Source of the DNA: Rummeliibacillus sp963792445
GTDB taxonomy: Bacteria; Bacillota; Bacilli; Bacillales_A; Planococcaceae
NCBI GenBank assembly: GCA_963792445.1
Contig: CAWBWO010000002.1
Coordinates: 1-64,000 of the forward strand
Direction: 5' to 3'
Length of the DNA: 64,000 nt
Shown here: positions 33,082 to 42,790 of the stretch, piece after piece
Position numbering within the stretch: the first letter of the stretch is position 1
How the letters are laid out: each line of letters opens with the position of its first letter
Program-made: the position numbers and the translations under genes
Notes under the pieces: model-generated
Told to the model about the DNA's origin: nothing
Database searches by the model: none
What the model saw: only the letters and a program-made list of their open reading frames with translations

Positions 33082-34002
33082 ATGAAGAAAAAAGTTCTAA
33101 TTATGCCTGCGATTATGGCATTTTTGACATTGATATTATCAGGTTGTCAACCATTGATGATTTTCGATCCAAAAGGGCCAAACGCTAAAACTCTATCAAA
33201 TACAATCATCTTCTCCATAATCTTGATGGTTTTCATCTTATTAGTGGTTTATGTATTGCTTATCAACATGTTGACAAAATATCGCGCTTCAAAACAAGCT
33301 GCTGATTATGAACCACCACATGAAGAGGGCAGTAAAACATTGGAGATTATATGGACAGCGATCCCATTCTTAATCGTTGCTGTTTTGTCTGTTATAACAA
33401 TCGTAACAACTTCAAAAGTTGAGCATCAACAAACAGGTTATGAAAATAAAAAACCGCTTGTTATTTATGCTGCATCTTCTAACTGGAAATGGCATTTTAG
33501 TTATCCAGAACAAAATATTGAAACAGTAAACTATGTAAATATTCCAACTGACCGTCCTATTGAATTTAGATTATATTCATACGGACCAATCACAAGTTTT
33601 TGGATTCCGCAATTAGGTGGTCAAAAATATGCAATGAGTGACATGGTCAATAAACTTCATCTTGCTGCTGATGTGGAAGGCTCTTACATGGGACGTAACT
33701 CAAACTTCAGTGGTGAAGGGTTCGCTCAAATGGAATTTGAAGCACAAGCAATGAAACAAAAAGATTTTGATCAATGGGTAAAAGATGTTAAAACAAATGA
33801 ACCAAAATTAACAGAAACAGAGTTTGATAAATTGATAAAAACTTCCTTCGTTGGACGTGAAAGCTTTTCTTCTACTCACTTATCATTCAGACCAGCTCCT
33901 GAAATGGATATGAGCAAACATGGAGAAGGCAAAGCAGAAAATAATAAATCTCATGATATGAATGATATGAGCAATATGGAAGGAATGGACATGTCTCACT
34001 AG
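33082..34002 (+). CDS. qoxA: Cytochrome aa3 quinol oxidase subunit II
   Basis: A 306-residue lipoprotein; the signal ends in the lipobox LSGC (LILSGCQPL). Two membrane helices follow, then a periplasmic-side cupredoxin domain with NWKWHFSYPEQ and SFWIPQLGGQKYAM. CuA ligands (the CxxxC of cytochrome c oxidase) are absent, as expected for a quinol oxidase. The C-terminal ~25 residues are unusually rich in His, Met and Asp (SHDMNDMSNMEGMDMSH). The start at 33082 fits AAGGGAG upstream; qoxB follows after 35 bp. Confidence 0.94.
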   Translation: MKKKVLIMPAIMAFLTLILSGCQPLMIFDPKGPNAKTLSNTIIFSIILMVFILLVVYVLLINMLTKYRASKQAADYEPPHEEGSKTLEIIWTAIPFLIVAVLSVITIVTTSKVEHQQTGYENKKPLVIYAASSNWKWHFSYPEQNIETVNYVNIPTDRPIEFRLYSYGPITSFWIPQLGGQKYAMSDMVNKLHLAADVEGSYMGRNSNFSGEGFAQMEFEAQAMKQKDFDQWVKDVKTNEPKLTETEFDKLIKTSFVGRESFSSTHLSFRPAPEMDMSKHGEGKAENNKSHDMNDMSNMEGMDMSH

Positions 34003-34037
34003 ATGCATAATCTTGAGACAGGAAAGGAGTAACACAT

Positions 34038-35982
34038 ATGAGTATGGAAGAATTATTTGCGCCGATGAAAGAGCCAATGATTTTTGCTGCTGGTATTAGT
34101 ATTTTAGTTGGTGCTATTGCAGTTGTCGCTGGTTTGACTTACTTCAAAAAGTGGGGCTGGCTTTATAAAAATTGGCTCACAACAGTTGACCATAAAAAAA
34201 TCGGTGTCATGTATATATTCGTAGCATTGATTATGCTATTTAGAGGTGGCGTCGATGCATTATTAATGCGTGGACAAACTGCCATTCCTGAAAATGGTTT
34301 GTTAGATGCAAACCATTATAATGAAATCTTCACTACACATGGTTTAATCATGATTCTATTCATGGCTATGCCATTTATCATCGGTTTAATGAATGTCGTA
34401 GTTCCACTACAAATTGGGGCACGAGACGTAGCATTCCCACGATTAAATGCATTAAGCTTCTGGCTATTTGCTGCTGGATGTGGGTTATTAAATATTTCTT
34501 TCGTTATTGGTGGATCACCTAATGCTGGTTGGACTGCTTACTTCCCACTAGCTAATACAGAATTTAATCCAGGTGTTGGTAATAACTATTATGCTTGGTC
34601 ATTACAAATTGCTGGTCTTGGTACACTAATGACAGGTATTAACTTCATTACAACAATTATGAAAATGCGCGCACCAGGCATGAAATTGCTAAAAATGCCA
34701 ATGTTCACTTGGTCAGCATTAATTACAAACGTTATTATTGTCTTTGCATTCCCTGCATTGACTGTAGCACTTGTATTAATGACTTTAGATCGTCAATTCG
34801 GTACTAAATTCTTTGCAATGCAAGATGGCGGTATGGATATGCTTTGGGCAAACTTATTCTGGGTTTGGGGACATCCTGAAGTATATATTCTTATTCTTCC
34901 TGCTTTTGGTATTTACAGTGAGGTTATTTCAACATTCTCACGTAAAAACTTATTTGGCTATAAATCAATGGTCGGAAGTATGGTAGCAATTTCGTTACTA
35001 TCATTCATGGTATGGGCCCACCACTTCTACACAATGGGTCATGGTGTAATGGTTAACGGTGTATTCTCTATTACAACAATGTTAATAGCCGTACCTACAG
35101 GTGTTAAAATCTTTAACTGGTTATTAACAATGAGACACGGTAAGATTACATTCACTGTCCCTATGCTTTGGGCAATGGCATTTATCCCTGTATTCACAAT
35201 TGGTGGGGTAACAGGTGTAATGCTTGCTATGGCAAGTGCTGACTATCAATATCATAATACAATGTTCTTAGTAGCTCACTTCCACTATGTAATAATCCCT
35301 GGGGTAGTATTCGGGGTATTAGCAGGTTTTGATTTCTGGTGGCCAAAGATCTTTGGCTTCCGCTTAAATGAAAAACTAGGTAAAGCAGCATTCTGGTTTA
35401 TCGTTATTGGTTTCAACGTAGCATTCTTCCCATTATTCATCTTAGGTTTAGATGGATATGCTAGACGTATGTACACATACTCAGCAGATACTGGTTTTGG
35501 ACCTTTGAATATGGTATCCTTTATCGGAGCATTAGGATTGGCAGTAGGCTTTGTATTAATTTGCTATAACGTATACTATAGCTTCCGTCATAGTCCACGT
35601 GATGAATACAGGAGATCCATGGGATGCTCGTTCTTTAGAATGGGCAACACATAGTCCAGTTCCAGAATATAATTTTGCTGTCGTTCCACATATCGATCAA
35701 CTTGATGAATTCTGGTTTGCTAAAAAAGAAGGAAGAGACATTACAGCTGGTAAATATGAAAGAATTCATATGCCAAACAATAGTGGTGCACCAATGTGGA
35801 TGGCCGGTGTATTCTTCTTATTCGGTTTCTTCTTCGTATTTAGTGTATGGTCTTTAGTTATCGTATTTGCTTTAGTAATCTTAGGATTTATGACTGTTCG
35901 TTCATTTGAAAAAGATGAAGGTCATTATATTGAAGTGGCTGAAATCGAGGAAACTGAACGTCGATTGAGAGGTGAACAATAA
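34038..35982 (+). pseudogene. qoxB: Cytochrome aa3 quinol oxidase subunit I, interrupted by a frameshift
   Basis: The first frame gives about 525 residues of normal subunit I, with the heme and CuB ligands visible in WGHPEVYILILPAFG, WAHHFYTMG and VAHFHYVI. It then runs out of frame after RHSPRD and stops at 35654. The second frame continues NTGDPWDARSLEWATHSPVPEYNF and ends at 35982 with the usual C-terminal domain (RSFEKDEGHYIEVAEIEETERR). One extra base in GATGAATACA (about 35600-35604) explains the break; the restored protein would be about 647 residues, normal for QoxB. Probably a sequence error. Confidence 0.9.
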
Positions 35983-36581
35983 TGTCAAAAGAAAATAAAT
36001 CACTCCCTCTAGAGTATAGAACCGAAGAAAACCAAATGAAGATTTTTGGTTTCTGGGTATTCCTTGGAGCCGAAATCATGCTCTTTGCGACATTATTTAG
36101 TGTGTATTTTGCTTTAGAAAATCGCCCAGGTTCAGGTCCAACAGGTCATGAAATTTTCGAGTTACCACCAGTTTTAATTGAAACATTTGTACTCTTAACA
36201 AGTAGTTTCTTAATCGGTTTAGGTGTTCATGCAATGCGTCTTGGACGTAAAACTGCAATGATGGTGTTCTATGGAATTACATTGTTATTAGGTTTAGTGT
36301 TCCTTGGCGTAGAAATCAATGAATTTCTAACATATATCCATGATGGTGCTAATATTACAACAAGTGGTTTTATGTCTGCTTTAATGACATTACTTGGTAC
36401 GCATGGTGCCCACGTAACATTTGGTTTCCTTTGGGGCTCAAGTATTTTAATTCAAGTGAAAAAACACGGTTTAAATACAAAAACAGCTAACAAAGCATTC
36501 ATCTTCTCACTATATTGGCACTTCCTTGATGTAGTTTGGATCTTTATCTTCAGCTTTGTTTACTTGAAAGGAGTGTTGTAA
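35982..36581 (+). CDS. qoxC: Cytochrome aa3 quinol oxidase subunit III
   Basis: A 199-residue membrane protein with five helices, subunit III of the proton-pumping quinol oxidase. Typical sequence is KIFGFWVFLGAEIMLFATLFSVYF, LLGTHGAHVTFG and YWHFLDVVWIFIFSFVYL. Its start overlaps the qoxB stop by one base (TAATG), showing coupling and confirming the true qoxB end. Confidence 0.95.
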   Translation: MSKENKSLPLEYRTEENQMKIFGFWVFLGAEIMLFATLFSVYFALENRPGSGPTGHEIFELPPVLIETFVLLTSSFLIGLGVHAMRLGRKTAMMVFYGITLLLGLVFLGVEINEFLTYIHDGANITTSGFMSALMTLLGTHGAHVTFGFLWGSSILIQVKKHGLNTKTANKAFIFSLYWHFLDVVWIFIFSFVYLKGVL

Positions 36582-36582
36582 T

Positions 36583-36873
36583 ATGAAAGAACTATTTCCT
36601 AAAGAGCATTTACTTGGATTTATCGGTTCTCTTGTTTTAACACTCTTAGCATTAACCGTTGTTATGTTCAAAGGAATGTCATATGGTATCGCTATCACAA
36701 TATTACTTGTAACAGCTGCAGCTCAAGCGATTGTTCAGCTAGTATTGTTCATGCATATTGGTGAAACGAAAGATAAAAATAGTCTGTATACTACAATCAT
36801 CTATGCCGTAGTTATTGCTTTAATTACTGTATTTGGTACATTACTTGCAATGATTTGGGGATACAATTATTAA
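36583..36873 (+). CDS. qoxD: Cytochrome aa3 quinol oxidase subunit IV
   Basis: A 96-residue protein with three membrane helices, the small subunit IV that supports assembly of the oxidase. The pattern HLLGFIGSLVLTLLAL, then AAAQAIVQLVLFMHIGE and a final helix, is typical of QoxD/CyoD. It starts one base after the qoxC stop, with GAAAGGAG upstream, and ends the operon at a strong terminator. Confidence 0.93.
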   Translation: MKELFPKEHLLGFIGSLVLTLLALTVVMFKGMSYGIAITILLVTAAAQAIVQLVLFMHIGETKDKNSLYTTIIYAVVIALITVFGTLLAMIWGYNY

Positions 36874-36877
36874 AAAG

Positions 36878-36913
36878 AAAGCAGCACAACTAAGTTAGTT
36901 GTGCTGCTTTTTT
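36878..36913. terminator. Terminator of qoxABCD (bidirectional)
   Basis: A perfect stem, AAAGCAGCACAACTA with TAGTTGTGCTGCTTT around a three-base loop, followed by TTT; it also ends the convergent TetR gene. Confidence 0.9.
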
Positions 36914-37749
36914 ACAACTCTTCACAAAATTGCTTTAGTAAAACATAGAGCCATCGTAAATTTTTATTATTATATAAATTAGAGGTCATTCCTTGTAGCA
37001 ATGCAATTCGAGGATGATCTTTTTTTAATTCTTCTATTATGAGTTCAAAAGTGTCTACTATAAAAGGATTATCTGAGTATTCTTCTTTACAATTCTTTAT
37101 TTCAGCAATAATATCACCTTTTTGAATATGACTGATGTTGCAATGAATCTTGTTCATACATCTCTTTTGTTATTAATGTTTTTAGCTTTGCGTTAACAAG
37201 CACATCAATTCGATTTACTAAAAGTTTACTTAATTCGTAATAATCAATGGAATGTTTTTGGATTACAATGAATTCAGCATAACCTTTAATCATTCCTTTG
37301 ATGCATATTAGTAGATCAAATTGACTCTCTGTAATTTGAGTAGTATAAACTTCTCTAAGCAACATTAAAGTCATCTGGTCAGCAATCTTAAAGTGTTTGT
37401 GTATTTTTTGTAATACATCTTGATCGAAAATGGTAAATAGCTCACGAATATGGGTTGTGATAAAAGGCGAATATTTTTCAAGTAATTCAAATGACAATAT
37501 AAAGAATTGTATGAGCTTTTCTCTAGGCTCCACTTGTAAATTTAATATTTCTTGATATTTTGATGTAGTATCTTTGAAAATGTACTCAAAAATAGCAATA
37601 AGAAGTTCCTCTTTTGATTTAAAAGAAAGATAAAAAGCCCCTTTGGATATACCACATGCATTGGTGATATCTTGAATAGATGTCGATGCAATCGTACGTT
37701 CAGATAAAATTTCAATAGACTTCTCTACAATTAGATCCCTTTTTTCCAT
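36912..37749 (-). pseudogene. TetR-family regulator of the RND pump, interrupted by a frameshift
   Basis: The first frame from 37749 encodes a TetR N-terminal helix-turn-helix (TSIQDITNACGISKGAFYLSFKSKEELL) and about 200 residues in all, then goes out of frame at SYSKR. A second frame (37157 to 36912) continues KGDIIAEIKNCKEEYSDNPFIVDTFELIIEEL and ends CEEL. One extra A in a run of five on the coding strand (near 37118-37122) explains the shift; the restored protein would be about 278 residues, the size of YerO-type regulators. It is divergent from an RND pump gene whose promoter carries two palindromes, so it is probably its repressor. Confidence 0.8.
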
Positions 37750-37785
37750 TTTTTCACTCTTTCTATGATTCTATCTATATATAGT

Positions 37786-37837
37786 TTGACTTTTGACCTA
37801 GTAGTCATTATTATATTGAATTGTGACCAGCAAGTCA
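37786..37837 (+). promoter_or_regulatory. RND pump promoter with two TetR-type operators
   Basis: TTGACT (37786-37791) and TATTAT (37809-37814) are 17 bp apart. Two palindromes TGACC(N4)AGTCA, at 37794-37807 in the spacer and 37824-37837 near the transcript start, lie exactly 30 bp apart. They are the likely operators for the adjacent TetR protein. Confidence 0.75.
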
Positions 37838-37854
37838 AAAAGGACGGTGTATAC

Positions 37855-40800
37855 ATGAATTCGCTTATTAAGTTTGTTTTGAAAAACAAGCTGGCTGTGT
37901 GGCTGTTAACAATAATAATTGCAGTTGCCGGTGTATATTCAGGGTTGAAGATGAAATTAGAAACACTTCCTGATATTACAGTTCCAATAGCAACAGTAAC
38001 AACTGTATATCCAGGATCAACTCCACAACAAGTAGCTGATAATATTTCGATACCGTATGAAAAGGCAGTGAATCATTTAAAAGGTGTTTCTGCTGTCTAT
38101 TCCAATTCATATCAAAATGCATCAAGTCTACAAATAGAGTTTAAGTATGGTACTGACATGAAAGAAGCAGTAAGTAATATTAAGGAAGCGATAGAAAAGG
38201 TAAAACTTCCAGAAACTGCGCAAAAACCAACAGTGGATCGTGTCAATATCAATGCATTTCCAGTTGTAGCACTAAGTGTTGCAGATAAAAACCAATCTAT
38301 TGCTGATTTAACGAAAACAACTGAAAACTATTTTGTACCTAAACTAGAAGGTATTGATGGTGTTTCATCTGTAACAGTTTCAGGGCAACAAGTAGAAAAA
38401 GTCGAACTAAGATATGATCAAAAAAAATTAACTAAATATGGTTTAACAGAAGATTCAATTAAGCAATATATAAAAGCAATGGATACAAAAGTACCGCTTG
38501 GTATGTTCCAATTTAAGGATGAAGAACAATCCGTTGTTGTCAATGGTAAAATGACAACCATTAAAGATTTGAAAAATTTAGAGATTCCTATAACGATGTC
38601 AAACGGAATCGCGAATATGCAAGCTCCAAATGCTCAAGCGAAAGCGTATGTTGCGCAACAATCCGTACAAGCTAAACCATTTGTGAAATTAGGGGATATA
38701 GCTTCCATTAAGGAAGTTGGAGAAATTGAATCCGTATCTCGTACAAATGGTCAACCAGCAATATCAGTGCAAGTTGTAAAATCACAAGATTCAAATACAG
38801 TTGATGTTGTAAATGCTGTAAAGGATCAGTCAAAACAATTTGAAAAAGAAAACAAAGGATTGGATATTAATATTACACTGGACCAAGGAAAACCAATCCA
38901 GGACTCAGTTCAAACGATGCTAGATAAAGCATTATTTGGTGCAATCTTCGCGATTATCATTATAATGCTGTTCTTACGTAATATTCGTTCAACAATCATA
39001 TCCATTGTATCCATTCCGATGTCATTATTAATTGCGGTAACGATCTTAAAACAAATGGATATTTCGTTAAATATGATGACACTAGGTGCTATGACAGTGG
39101 CAATAGGTCGTGTAATCGATGACTCCATTGTTGTAATCGAAAATATCTATAGACGTATTTATCTTGAAGGTGAAAAATTACAAGGTCGTGCGTTAATTCG
39201 AGAAGCAACGATTGAAATGTTCAAACCAATTTTATCTTCAACAGTTGTAACAATTGCGGTATTCTTACCACTAGGCTTAGTTGGAGGGATGGTTGGTGAA
39301 CTATTCTTACCATTTGGTTTAACAATGGCGTTTGCCTTACTTGCTTCATTAGCCGTAGCCATCACGATTGTTCCAGTCATGGCACATTCTTTGTTTAAAA
39401 AAGAACTTTATGGTAAAAAACGTACGAAAAAAGAAGAACATGGTAAATTATCTAGAGGATATAAACGTATTCTTTCATGGGTGTTAGAACATAAGCTAAT
39501 CACTTCAATCGGGTCGATTGTTATTTTAGTTGCAAGTCTGTTCTTAGCTCCGTTAGTTGGCTTCAGTTTCTTACCAGAAGATCAACAAAAAATGGTGTAC
39601 TTAACTTATACTCCTGCACCTGGTGAAACACGAGATAAGGTAATTGATGAAGTAGAAGTAGTCGAAAAAATGATTATGGATAAAAAAGACGTTGATACCG
39701 TTCAGTCATCCATCGGTGGTAATAATCCGATGATGCCAGGTTCAACAAATAGTGCACTAGTTTATGTTATCTATAATCCTGATACTCAAAACTTTGGTAA
39801 TCTAAAAGAAAAGCTAATTAAAGAAGTTACAAATACCAATCAAAAAGGTACTTGGAAAAGCCAAGACTTTACATCTACAGGCTCAAGCAATGAAATTTCA
39901 TATTCTGTATACGGAAACACTGTAGAAGATATTAAGCCAGTAATCAAAGAACTTGAAACAATTATGAAAGACCAAAAGAATTTAAAAAATGTAAAATCAT
40001 CCTTGGCTGAAAATTATACAGAAAAAACGTTAGTTGTTGATCAAGATAAAGCAAAAGCTTTAGGCCTAACAACAGGGCAAATTGCGATGGCGATTAATCC
40101 AAATGCGCAAACAGAAGTTTTAACAACGGTCACAAGAGACGGCAAAGAACTAGATGTTACCGTGCATAAAGAAGCAGCTTCAAAAGAAGAATTCAAAGAT
40201 GTTTTGCTTGAAAAAATTGATACGCCTACAGGCAAAAAAGTTAAAGTTTCAGATGTAGTCAAAGTGAAAGAAGGTATTACTTCATCGCAAGTAAACCGTA
40301 GTAAAGGGAAAATCTATGCTAGTGTAACTGCTACTGTAACATCAAAAGATATTACAAAAGCATCTAAAGCTGTACAAAAAGAAGTAGACAAATTAGATTT
40401 ACCAAATAATGTTGAAGTTAATTCTGGCGGTGTGGCAGCTGACATGCAAGATGCCTTCACTAAATTAGGACTAGCAATTGCAGCAGCTATAGCGATTGTA
40501 TACTTCACGTTAGTTGTTACATTTGGAGAAGGATTAGCACCGTTTGCAATCCTATTCTCATTACCATTTACAGTAATTGGCGCATTAGTTGCATTATATA
40601 TTTCAGGCGAAACGATCAGCGTATCCTCAATGATTGGGTTATTAATGTTAATCGGTATCGTCGTTACGAATGCAATCGTATTAGTAGACCGCATCATCCA
40701 TATGGAACATGCAGGAATGTCAATGAGAGAAGCAATACTTGAAGCAGGAGCAACGCGTTTACGCCCAATCCTGATGACAGCCATTGCAACAATCGGTGCA

Positions 40801-40980
40801 TTAATCCCACTAGCAATGGGAGCAGAAGGTGGAGGTCTTATTTCCAAAGGTGTAGGTGTAACAGTAATTGGTGGATTAATCAGTTCTACAGCACTAACAT
40901 TAATCATTGTACCTTTGGTGTATGAACTAATTTCGAAAATCTTGAAAAAAGACCGTGCACATGAAAATAAAGTGGACTAA
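37855..40980 (+). CDS. RND-family efflux transporter (SwrC/AcrB-like)
   Basis: A 1041-residue inner-membrane pump of the HAE1/SwrC group with twelve helices and two large external loops. Visible parts: the N-terminal helix after LKNKLAVWL, the porter motif YPGSTPQQVADNISIPYEKAV, the helix-4 sequence GAMTVAIGRVIDDSIVVIENI with its coupling acidic residues, and the C-terminal repeat GLLMLIGIVVTNAIVLVDRI. The start at 37855 has AAAGGACGG upstream. In B. subtilis SwrC exports surfactin and drugs and is next to the TetR gene yerO; the same pairing here supports this group. No membrane-fusion gene is adjacent. Confidence 0.92.
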   Translation: MNSLIKFVLKNKLAVWLLTIIIAVAGVYSGLKMKLETLPDITVPIATVTTVYPGSTPQQVADNISIPYEKAVNHLKGVSAVYSNSYQNASSLQIEFKYGTDMKEAVSNIKEAIEKVKLPETAQKPTVDRVNINAFPVVALSVADKNQSIADLTKTTENYFVPKLEGIDGVSSVTVSGQQVEKVELRYDQKKLTKYGLTEDSIKQYIKAMDTKVPLGMFQFKDEEQSVVVNGKMTTIKDLKNLEIPITMSNGIANMQAPNAQAKAYVAQQSVQAKPFVKLGDIASIKEVGEIESVSRTNGQPAISVQVVKSQDSNTVDVVNAVKDQSKQFEKENKGLDINITLDQGKPIQDSVQTMLDKALFGAIFAIIIIMLFLRNIRSTIISIVSIPMSLLIAVTILKQMDISLNMMTLGAMTVAIGRVIDDSIVVIENIYRRIYLEGEKLQGRALIREATIEMFKPILSSTVVTIAVFLPLGLVGGMVGELFLPFGLTMAFALLASLAVAITIVPVMAHSLFKKELYGKKRTKKEEHGKLSRGYKRILSWVLEHKLITSIGSIVILVASLFLAPLVGFSFLPEDQQKMVYLTYTPAPGETRDKVIDEVEVVEKMIMDKKDVDTVQSSIGGNNPMMPGSTNSALVYVIYNPDTQNFGNLKEKLIKEVTNTNQKGTWKSQDFTSTGSSNEISYSVYGNTVEDIKPVIKELETIMKDQKNLKNVKSSLAENYTEKTLVVDQDKAKALGLTTGQIAMAINPNAQTEVLTTVTRDGKELDVTVHKEAASKEEFKDVLLEKIDTPTGKKVKVSDVVKVKEGITSSQVNRSKGKIYASVTATVTSKDITKASKAVQKEVDKLDLPNNVEVNSGGVAADMQDAFTKLGLAIAAAIAIVYFTLVVTFGEGLAPFAILFSLPFTVIGALVALYISGETISVSSMIGLLMLIGIVVTNAIVLVDRIIHMEHAGMSMREAILEAGATRLRPILMTAIATIGALIPLAMGAEGGGLISKGVGVTVIGGLISSTALTLIIVPLVYELISKILKKDRAHENKVD

Positions 40981-41073
40981 CCTAACTGCATTTTTAGGTA
41001 CTAAAAATAACGTTAGACCTGTTAGTTAAACTCCATTATTAAATGGAAATAAATGAAAAAATTAATAGGTACT

Positions 41074-41119
41074 TTGCCAGCTTTTATAGAATAAACTATA
41101 GAGGCTGGCATTTTTATGT
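41074..41119 (+). terminator. Terminator after the RND gene
   Basis: TGCCAGC...TATAG pairs with CTATAG..GCTGGCA with a small internal mismatch, followed by TTTTT. Confidence 0.7.
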
Positions 41120-41189
41120 TTATTTTTAATAGACAAATTTAGAAAATTCTGATATTGTACTATATTAATAATGAAATGGAGGTTCTGTT

Positions 41190-41645
41190 ATGCAACAGTT
41201 AGGGGTGAAGTTTTTAAGAATCATAGCGCAGGTTTGTGCTTTATATTTATTATCGGAATTAGGAAAATGGATTATGGCAACCTTACATATTAAATTTCCT
41301 GGAAGTATTGTTGGGCTCTTCATTTTATTTATATTATTATACACAAAAGTCATACCTGAAAAGTGGATTGCAAGTGGAGCACAAATTTTACTCGCATATA
41401 TGACGCTATTCTTTATCCCAGTAACGGTTGGAATCATCGGATATCCTGAACTTTTATCATGGAAAGGGCTAATTATAATAGGAATTATTTTCGTAAGTAC
41501 AATTTTATCTATTATTTCAGCAGGAAAAACAACGCAAATAGTAGAAAAGTATATAGAAAAACAGTGTGAAAAACAAAATGAGAGTCAGAAGGAAAATATT
41601 TCTGAGATAAATTTTGAAACAATCCCACAAAAAGGGGAGGTATAG
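41190..41645 (+). CDS. CidA/LrgA-family holin-like membrane protein
   Basis: A 151-residue protein with four membrane helices and a hydrophilic, Glu/Gln-rich C-terminal tail of about 35 residues. The helix region LGKWIMATLHIKFPGSIVGLFILF and the conserved FFIPVTVGI are typical of CidA/LrgA. These proteins modulate murein hydrolase activity or export small metabolites such as pyruvate. GGAGG lies about 8 bases before the ATG. It is directly followed by the LrgB/CidB-type gene, forming a two-gene operon. Confidence 0.87.
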   Translation: MQQLGVKFLRIIAQVCALYLLSELGKWIMATLHIKFPGSIVGLFILFILLYTKVIPEKWIASGAQILLAYMTLFFIPVTVGIIGYPELLSWKGLIIIGIIFVSTILSIISAGKTTQIVEKYIEKQCEKQNESQKENISEINFETIPQKGEV

Positions 41646-41646
41646 T

Positions 41647-42324
41647 ATGCTTGGAATACTTTTTTGCATGACAACTATATTGGTATTTATTTTAATGAAA
41701 AGAGTATATACACGTTTTTATCATCCAATACTTTTCCCTGTATTTACAAGTTCAATCATAATTGTTGGAGGATTGTTACTATTCCATATTCCATATGATA
41801 CTTATATGATTGGTGGTCAATGGATTGATCGACTCCTTGGTCCTGCTGTCGTTAGTATGGCATTGCCATTGTATAGACATAGAAGTTTAATCATAAAAAA
41901 TTATAAAGCTATTCAGACTGGTATTGCAGTTGCTTTAATTACTGGAATAGGGAGTGTATTGTTGTTTGCTGAATTATTTCAACTAGAGAAATCATATATT
42001 AAAACTCTAATTCCAAAATCCATCACGTCCCCTGTCGCAATGGAGATTAGTAATGCAATCGGAGGTAATCCGACATTAGCAGCGGTATTTGTCATTTTGA
42101 CTGGTATGATAGGCGCAATAATTGGTCCATTTCTCTACAAAAAGTGTAAAATTGAGACACCAATTGCAAGGGGCGTGGCGTTAGGGAGTAGCGCACATGG
42201 GATAGGCGTCGGAAAGCTAACAGAGTACGGGGAAAGCGCATTGTCTATGGGCTCGGTTTCGATGACATTAACAGCTATTGTAGGTTCAATATTGTTACCA
42301 ATATTGGTAATAATATTTTTATAG
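41647..42324 (+). CDS. CidB/LrgB-family membrane protein
   Basis: A 225-residue protein with about six to seven helices. Family hallmarks are PAVVSMALPLYRH, LIPKSITSPVAMEISNAIGG and ARGVALGSSAHGIGVGK, close to the C-terminus. The start at 41647 is chosen because AGGGGAGG lies 6 bases upstream; it starts one base after the stop of the CidA-like gene. The pair forms the LrgAB/CidAB system for cell-lysis control or pyruvate transport. Nothing in the sequence separates Cid from Lrg types. Confidence 0.9.
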   Translation: MLGILFCMTTILVFILMKRVYTRFYHPILFPVFTSSIIIVGGLLLFHIPYDTYMIGGQWIDRLLGPAVVSMALPLYRHRSLIIKNYKAIQTGIAVALITGIGSVLLFAELFQLEKSYIKTLIPKSITSPVAMEISNAIGGNPTLAAVFVILTGMIGAIIGPFLYKKCKIETPIARGVALGSSAHGIGVGKLTEYGESALSMGSVSMTLTAIVGSILLPILVIIFL

Positions 42325-42450
42325 AATAAAGTCATTTCCCAGGGAATATACTAGAAACAGGAAAGAACAGTTGCAGTCTTTTCAAAAAGCAGTTTACAAT
42401 ACTATTTATAGTTCTTTTACTAAATACCATTGTAAAGGTAGGGGATCCAT

Positions 42451-42738
42451 ATGGAATATTCTTATCCATTTTCAATCGATTGGTCTACAGATGAAATAGT
42501 CGACGTCATTGCATTTTTCCAAACTATTGAAAAGGCTTATGAAAAAGGCGTAAAACGTGAAGAAGTTTTATCAAAGTATCGTCGTTTCAAAGAAATTGTA
42601 CCTTCAATGGCAGAAGAAAAAACCATTTTCCGTGAATTTGAAGAAGAAAGTGGTTATGTCAGCTATGATATTGTTAAACAGACAAAAACAAGTCAAAATG
42701 GAACAATAATTAAAGGCACAAGCAATCGTAAAAGATAA
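42451..42738 (+). CDS. yktA: UPF0223 family protein
   Basis: A 95-residue cytoplasmic protein of unknown function. It starts MEYSYPFSIDWSTDEIVDVI and contains VSKYRRFKEIVPS-like and FEEESGYVSYDIVK sequences of the YktA family. GTAGGGG lies 7 bases before the ATG. Convergent with the YktB homologue, as in B. subtilis. No function can be given. Confidence 0.88.
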   Translation: MEYSYPFSIDWSTDEIVDVIAFFQTIEKAYEKGVKREEVLSKYRRFKEIVPSMAEEKTIFREFEEESGYVSYDIVKQTKTSQNGTIIKGTSNRKR

Positions 42739-42740
42739 TA

Positions 42741-42788
42741 AAAGGCAATCGGTAGACTTTTCATGAAAGAAATAACCGATTGCCTTTA
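42741..42788. terminator. Bidirectional terminator between yktA and yktB
   Basis: AAAGGCAATCGGT pairs with ACCGATTGCCTTT around a loop of about 20 bases, between convergent genes. Confidence 0.8.
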
Positions 42789-42790
42789 TA

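Noticed and set aside
40314..40907. 197-codon minus-strand frame opposite the RND pump gene
   Set aside because: Fully inside a conserved gene on the other strand; composition is typical of an antisense frame and no ribosome site is seen.
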